Positions 59,370 through 64,000 of a stretch of DNA of 64,000 bases are shown one piece after another. Each line of letters opens with the position of its first letter. Position 1 is the first letter of the stretch. The stretch comes from Ailurus styani. Its lineage: Eukaryota; Chordata; Mammalia; Carnivora; Ailuridae. The stretch spans positions 5,580,741 to 5,644,740 of the forward strand of contig LNAC01000276.1 in the NCBI GenBank assembly GCA_002007465.1, read 5' to 3'. The notes under the pieces were generated by a model. It was not told where the DNA came from and ran no database searches. It saw only the letters and a list, made by a program, of their open reading frames with translations. Position numbers and translations under genes: made by a program.

Positions 59370-59729
59370 GCTCGGGACGGAATGCACGCCCTCACGATCC
59401 GCCCCTTCGCAGTCTTAGCCAACCAGAGCTCTCCGCTGCAAAAAATGCCCGCCCCCCGGGTGACACCCAGGACCAGGCCCCGCCCCCCGAAAGCCTGCCC
59501 TATCAGAGGCCTAGCTGTCTAGGAATTGCCCCCTCATTAGGCCCCGCCCCTGAGCCAGCCGCTCTCCAAGGCCCCGCCCTCCCCGGGAATGTTGTCTAAT
59601 CAGAGGCCGTGTCCTCTCCGAAACCCCGCCCCCACGGCCGGCTTTTCCCAGGCCCACGCCGCGCCACACCGACGCGGCGGGTGACGCCATCGGGCCGCGT
59701 CGCAGGAAGGTCACACGGGATCCTGCAAC
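59370..59729 (+). promoter_or_regulatory. TIMM44: TIMM44 CpG-island promoter with repeated GC boxes
   Basis: Four CCCCGCC-type GC boxes (59478-59486, 59542-59550, 59572-59580, 59624-59632) at spacings of 64, 30 and 52 bases, a TGACG half-site (59682-59686), CCAAT-like elements further upstream (CCAATCGG near 59271) and no TATA box. The island extends into intron 1 to about 60060. The layout fits a housekeeping mitochondrial gene. The transcription start cannot be fixed, so the 5'UTR length is unknown. Confidence 0.8.
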
Positions 59730-59737
59730 ATGGCGGC
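59727..59737 (+). promoter_or_regulatory. TIMM44: YY1-type site overlapping the TIMM44 start codon
   Basis: AACATGGCGGC fits the extended YY1 consensus AANATGGCGGC exactly and includes the ATG. YY1 is known to act on many nuclear genes for mitochondrial proteins; binding here is inferred. Confidence 0.6.
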
Positions 59738-59774
59738 GGCGGCGCTGTGGGGAGGCTGGTGCCGCTGCCCGCGG
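59730..59774 (+). CDS. TIMM44: TIMM44 exon 1 coding part
   Basis: ATG within AACATGGCGGC; 15 codons ending CGG, then donor GTAAGC at 59775. The start is the first ATG of the expected protein and has C at -1 and A at -3. Confidence 0.93.
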
Positions 59775-62000
59775 GTAAGCGGACGTGCTGGGTTGGGCTG
59801 GGGATCGGGGGCGGGTCCAGGGAGCGCCAGGCCTGCGACCTCCAGGGCCTTTTTGTCCTCAGGCCTTTGGCCCCCTCGGCCCTTCCTTGGGCTCGGCGAG
59901 AGCCTTGGGGTTGGGGCGCTGGGTCGGCGGAGGCCGGGCCCGGGGTCCCCGCGCGAAGCTCGTGGGCGGGGGCAGAGCGCGCCGGGTAGGAGGCGGCCTT
60001 GGGCGGAGCCGGGCGGGGGGCGAATCGCCCCTCCCTTCCCGATCAGACTCCACGTGCACCAGGCAGGGGGGAATGGTGGCCTGGGCGCCCAGTGGAGAAA
60101 CAGCAAGAAGTCAGAACACCGTGACAGTCACGGCTGGCGTTTATATGCCGGGTCCTCTACCGAGAGCCTTTCCTGCCTCGCGCCTCCTAGCCCTCCGTGT
60201 TAAAGTGCGGGAGGTAGTTCTCGCCTTGGCTGAGAGCTTGGGTTCATAGGGCCGGTGGGAGTTGAGGGGTGTATAGCGCGCTCAGAAAACAGTAGTACTT
60301 CGTGTTGTTGCGACTGGGTGAGGAAACCGGGACTCGGAAAGGTTAAGCAACCTGCCCACAGTCTCAGCTAGTGGGGATGGCTCACCTGGCCAAAACCCTG
60401 GGTCAGACTGACCACAGAGCCAGACTGGAGGGAGGAGATGTCTCATCGGGATCCTAGTGTGGGGAGAAAGAAGCTCACTGACTCAGGGCTGATTTTTTTT
60501 TTCTTGGCTGCTTGTCTTTTGAGTCAGGGCTGAGACATTGAATTTATACGTGTTTGGATTTGGGCACAAAACTGGTGGGGAACCAACCTCAGGTTTGGGC
60601 TTACTGTGGAATTTCTTTCCCAAGTTAGAGAGCCATCCAGTTCTATTTGAGACTGTTGCTGAAGTCAGTGGCTCCAGGATCAGTAGGTGTAGGCAAAGAA
60701 GAAGAACTTACTTAAACTCTTGGGAGTTATGCTCTCTCTCTTTTTTAAAGACTTTATTTATTTGACAGAGGAAAAGAACAAACAGGGGAAGCGGCAGGCT
60801 GAGGGATAGGGAAAAGCAGGCCCCCAGCTGAGCAGGGAGCCCGATGGGGGGCTTGGTCCTAGGACCCTGGGATCATGACCTGAGCCAAAAACAGATGCTT
60901 AACCGACTGAGCCACCCAGGCGTCCCAGGAGTTACTGTTTAAAAAACAAAAACAAAAACAAAAAAACAACTTTTTTGGTAAGTTTCTTTATTTAAGTCAT
61001 CCCTACCCCCAGCGTGGGGCTCGGACTCATCACCCCAAGATCAAGAGTCTCATGCTGTTCCAACTGAGCCAGCCAAGCGTCTTAGGAGTTACTCTTGAAC
61101 TATAGGAGATGATGGCATTTGTATGAGTTTGGGGTGTTGCTTAAAGTTCCTAGAGATAGGTGTGAAACAGGGAGAGAAAGGGGCCAGGGAATGTGGAAAT
61201 GGAAGAGTGATTCTGTGGAGTCATTGACATCAGTGTGCCTGGCTCAGCGCTGGATGCTAAGGTTCAATGTTGAACAGGACCTGCATAGGCCCTTCTCTTA
61301 GGGAGCTTAAGTTCTTTATTTGGTGGGAGCAGAAAGCCTAATATGACATTAGGAGTGTCTTTGCCCAGGTGGGTCCCCTCATTTGTCCCATTGACAGCCC
61401 AGCCCTGGACCAAGACGTGGTAGGTTTGTCCCCGGGTTGTGCCTGGAACAGTAAGTTCGTGTTTTACCTCTGAAAGCCCACATCTCTCCTCTTCCAGAGC
61501 TGGCAGAAAGGGGGTAGGCTTGTGAGAGAGACTGCTTACCACCAGCGTCGAGGCTCTGGGTGCCAGTTTCAGTCCTCGGGATTAAATCAGACTGTCATGA
61601 TTCGCCTTCTTCCACCCTAGGTTGGCATTTCCCGGGACTCCTCTGGTTTCCCCCAGGTTCAGAGGCAGGAAAGTAAACATGGACCCTGGAGGTGCAGATC
61701 CGGTGTCATCTTTCCCGCAAGATTCCACTGGCTTCTCAGAATTTAGCAAGATTGCCGAGCGTCTAGCATGCAGCACAGGCATGCAGTAAAAATTAGCAAA
61801 TGAGTCTTGGGCGACCGCCTGTATTTTACTGTGGCCTACCTACTTCCCAGTCGGTCTCTTAGCTGAATTGGGTCTTTTCTCTCTTATCCCCCAATTAGAG
61901 AAGCCTCGGCAGTGGAGTCCAGTTTCTGTCCAGCCACAGCCTCCTGCCGCTACGCCACAGTACCTCTCAGATACGCTGGCCTGGTGGAGAGCTGCCCGTG
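59730..62000 (+). CDS. TIMM44: TIMM44, N-terminal coding part (exons 1 and 2), runs off the window
   Basis: Mitochondrial import protein that anchors the mtHsp70 motor to the TIM23 translocase on the matrix face of the inner membrane. The join 59730-59774 plus 61899-62000 encodes 49 residues starting MAAAALWGGWCRCPR and continuing RSLGSGVQFLSSHS, closely matching the human TIMM44 N-terminus as I recall it (MAAAALRSGWCRCPR, then RCLGSGIQFLSSHN). The segment is Arg-rich without acidic residues until near the end, as expected of a mitochondrial targeting sequence. Both introns are phase 0 with GT donors. The remaining exons, including the conserved C-terminal domain, lie beyond base 64000. Same strand as ELAVL1, starting about 18.7 kb after its last poly(A) signal. 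Confidence 0.93.
60734..60926 (-). mobile_element. CAN-SINE in TIMM44 intron 1
   Basis: Inverted copy, GA-run reduced, head GAGCCACCCAGGCGTCCC. Flanks GGGAGTTATGCTC and AGGAGTTACTGTT form a decayed target-site duplication. Confidence 0.88.
60937..61083 (-). mobile_element. Older tRNA-SINE adjoining the previous one
   Basis: Inverted short-variant SINE (CCAGCGTGGGGCTCGGACTC, GATCAAGAGTCTCATGCT) preceded by an (AAAAAC)n run. AGGAGTTACT occurs on both sides (60927-60936 and 61084-61093). Confidence 0.75.
61899..62000 (+). CDS. TIMM44: TIMM44 exon 2
   Basis: Acceptor CCCCAATTAG at 61898, 34 codons beginning AGA AGC CTC and ending CCC GTG, donor GTGAGT at 62001. It encodes the rest of the presequence region, ending WPGGELPV, which parallels human RPGGELPL. 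Confidence 0.92.
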
Positions 62001-63228
62001 GTGAGTGACTCAGAATGCCAGCAAGCTGAGAGCAGGGGAAGGTATTCTGAAAGATCAGGCCTAGGTGACCGGAGAGAAGGCCCCAAGTGTTGCCCACACT
62101 GCCCAGGGCAGCTGATGGGCTGACATTGCACATCTAAGGCCTTCAGGGTTGCAGAGTCCAGCGTGCTGGGCCTCTCACGAGGAGCTCCTGCCTGACAGAG
62201 TAGATGAAGTGTCAGATCCAATGGCTGGAAAGGCATCCCTGGACTCCGCTGAAGTCCACCTCCCAGTGGCTCTTCCCTTTTCTGCATGACAGCCCTCTAG
62301 GCGTTGGAGCAGAGTCACCCGCCTGGGAGATCGGTTTCCTGTTTCTGTTGTTCCTCACAGACCGCATTTTCTAGAGCCTTTGCCCTTCCCTTCATACCTC
62401 CTCAACCATGCTGCTTTCTGTGGGTGCCTCACCGCCACTGGGAGGAAAGCCCAGAAGCCGACCTACTTCCCCAAAGCCCACACTGGGGTAGCCCACACCC
62501 TACCCTTCCCTCTGGGTCCCCTCTGAGCACTAGACTCTGACAGCCAGTGGCGCAGCCCCAGACAGTCTTAGTACCTGGACTCTCCCCACCCCACCCCCCG
62601 CCCCCGGAAAGGCTGGCCAGGCTGTCCCTGGGGGTTGACGGGGGCTCAGGAGTCTGTCACCCTGAAGGTGGGAAGGCGGGCCGTGGCCACGGCGGCACAG
62701 TGACACACCGTGAGACGGGCTGCTGCCCCATGGCGCGGCTCCCTCGCGTGGTTCTTCAAGCATTTCCTTCTCGGAGCCTGCTCCCATGCTTGTGGCAAAG
62801 CAGGGATCCGAACCTGGCTCAGTGTGACCCTGAAGCCTGTGTCTTGGGCAATGAACTGGCTCCTGTGCCTGGAGTGGGGCCTTGGCCTTTCTTCTGGCCT
62901 CCCTGGGCTCTGGCTTCTGGGTGTGTCGGGTTTCCCGACGAGGGGGACCCCTGAGCTTCAGCTCCTGGTAACAGTGATCCTGTGGGTTGATGAGGGAGGT
63001 TTGTGCCAAGCCCTGGGGTGACGTGTGAGTCCCAACTTGGGACTTGAGAGTGACCCCAAAGGAAGAAGTTATCCCTGGCCCCAGAAGCCCAGAGAGTAGG
63101 GTCCTGCGCCAGCTTCTTTGGGATAAGGGGCCACGGAGTCCTTTCAACTCCAGTCCTGGAACAAAGGCCCCTTTGGGTGTTGACCTTCACCTGGGAGTGA
63201 GCACACTTGAATCTCTCTGAGGATTCTA

Positions 63229-63413
63229 TTTTTTTTTTTTTAATTTATTTGACAGAGAGAGAGATCACAAGTAGGCAGAGAGGCAGGCAGAGAGAGAGGA
63301 GGAAGCAGGCTCCCCGCCGAGCAGGGAGCCCGATGCGGGGCTCATCCCAGGAGCCGAAGGCAGAGGCTTTAACCCACTGAGCCACCCAGGCGCCCCCCCC
63401 CCTTTTTTTAACC
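63229..63413 (-). mobile_element. CAN-SINE, mustelid-type, with internal deletion
   Basis: Inverted copy ending GAGCCACCCAGGCGCCCC; the block normally reading GACCCTGAGATCATGACCT is missing at about 63350. Perfect target-site duplication CTCTGAGGATTCTA at 63215-63228 and 63414-63427. Confidence 0.95.
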
Positions 63414-63489
63414 CTCTGAGGATTCTAAGCTGTGCCTGTTTCTCGTCCAGGGTCTCCTCTGTTGGAGAAGGAGCCTGGTTGTTTTGGTT

Positions 63490-64000
63490 TAGAATAGACT
63501 TCATTCGTTTGAGCACTTTTAGATGTACAGGAACCTGAACAAGAAGTACAGAGAGTTCCCACTGGCTTCCCTCCCTTGCCCCTCCCGCGTGGGCACGGGC
63601 TTCCCCTGGGAGGCTTTTCTCTGGGAGGTCCGTCTTGAGTTCGTGTAGCCCGGTTGGTTGTTCCGGCCGATGAGCCAGTACTGATCTGTAATTATTAACT
63701 GAAGTCCACAGTTTACCTCAGGGTTCGCTCTGGGTGCTGTACATTCCGGGGCTGTGGACAGACGTCTGCCACATGTCCACCATCGTCATGTCCCAGAGAG
63801 TAATCTCGGTGCCCTGAAACTCCCGTGGGCTCTGCCCGTTCATCCCCCCCCACCACCACCACCACCAACGGGCCCCTGACAACCACTGATCCTTTTACCG
63901 TCTGCATGGTTTCACCTTTTCCAGAAGGTCCTAGAGCAGGGATCAGACCATCTGGAGTCTCTTCAGACCAGCTTCTCTCACTCAGTGATATGCAGCCAAG
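63490..64000 (-). mobile_element. Old L1 3'UTR/ORF2 end, antisense, partial
   Basis: AGATGTACAGGAACCTGAAC, ATCTGTAATTATTAACTGAA, CCCTGACAACCACTGATCCT, TGGTTTCACCTTTTCCAGAA and CTTCTCTCACTCAGTGATAT are in antisense L1 order, continuing past the window. A short (CCA)n lies at about 63850-63867. Confidence 0.75.

Larger units (their letters stand above)
59775..61898 (+). other. TIMM44: TIMM44 intron 1
   Basis: Begins inside the CpG island (to about 60060), then has an MIR-like piece (about 60300-60420, with AGGTTAAGCAACCTGCCCAC) and two inverted tRNA-SINEs. The rest is unique. Confidence 0.8.
62001..64000 (+). other. TIMM44: TIMM44 intron 2, partial
   Basis: I found no sequence for the next expected exon. 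The interval holds unique sequence to about 63200, a CAN-SINE and an antisense L1 piece running to the window end. Confidence 0.75.

Noticed and set aside
59775..60249. Continuation of the TIMM44 exon 1 frame
   Set aside because: The GTAAGC donor and the match of exon 2 at 61899 to the known protein show that this is intron.

Overview
The window is vertebrate nuclear DNA from a carnivoran mammal, most likely a mustelid. It carries about 30 tRNA-derived CAN-SINE copies in both orientations. Many have the head 'GGGCGCCTGGGTGGCTCAG' and the long CT-rich body plus (AATAAA)n tail that I associate with Mustelidae. Eutherian fossil repeats (MER20, MER5A, L2, MIR, old L1, MLT1-like LTRs) are also present. 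There are no Alu or rodent B1/B2 elements and no bacterial, viral or CRISPR architecture. The family-level call is inference from the SINE type; the gene content is firm.

Layout. (1) 1-41035: ELAVL1 (HuR) on the + strand. A CpG-dense patch at 1-240 probably marks the 5' end of the gene or its first, non-coding exon. Five coding exons follow: 11559-11746 (ATG at 11575), 22271-22374, 27801-27954, 32929-33154 and 35866-36190 (stop at 36188-36190). They join in frame to the full 326-residue protein, with every intron GT-AG. A long 3'UTR of about 4.8 kb follows. It has candidate poly(A) signals near +235/+360, near +1.2 kb, and in a distal cluster at 40409-41013, in line with the three mRNA sizes known for HuR. 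(2) 41036-59726: an intergenic stretch with no gene I recognise. It is GC-rich unique sequence to about 43.8 kb, then a dense SINE and L1 field to about 57.6 kb, then unique sequence and a CpG-rich promoter. (3) 59727-64000: the 5' end of TIMM44 on the + strand, with exon 1 at 59730-59774 and exon 2 at 61899-62000. The gene runs off the window.

ELAVL1 encodes a nucleo-cytoplasmic shuttling RNA-binding protein that stabilises AU/U-rich mRNAs. TIMM44 encodes the matrix-side subunit that tethers the mtHsp70 import motor to the TIM23 channel. They are neighbours in the same order and orientation as in human 19p13.2 (synteny from memory); no functional coupling is implied.

The sequence has two runs of Ns (12600-12773 in a TCC microsatellite, 43988-44119 inside a SINE) and single Ns at 21704 and 36590. 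I found no new multi-gene system. The most interesting signals are in the ELAVL1 3'UTR: an A-tract/U-tract pair around the +1.2 kb poly(A) signal, and an AUUUA microsatellite that could serve as an AU-rich element for HuR itself. The TIMM44 promoter and several nested, inverted SINE structures also deserve a look.
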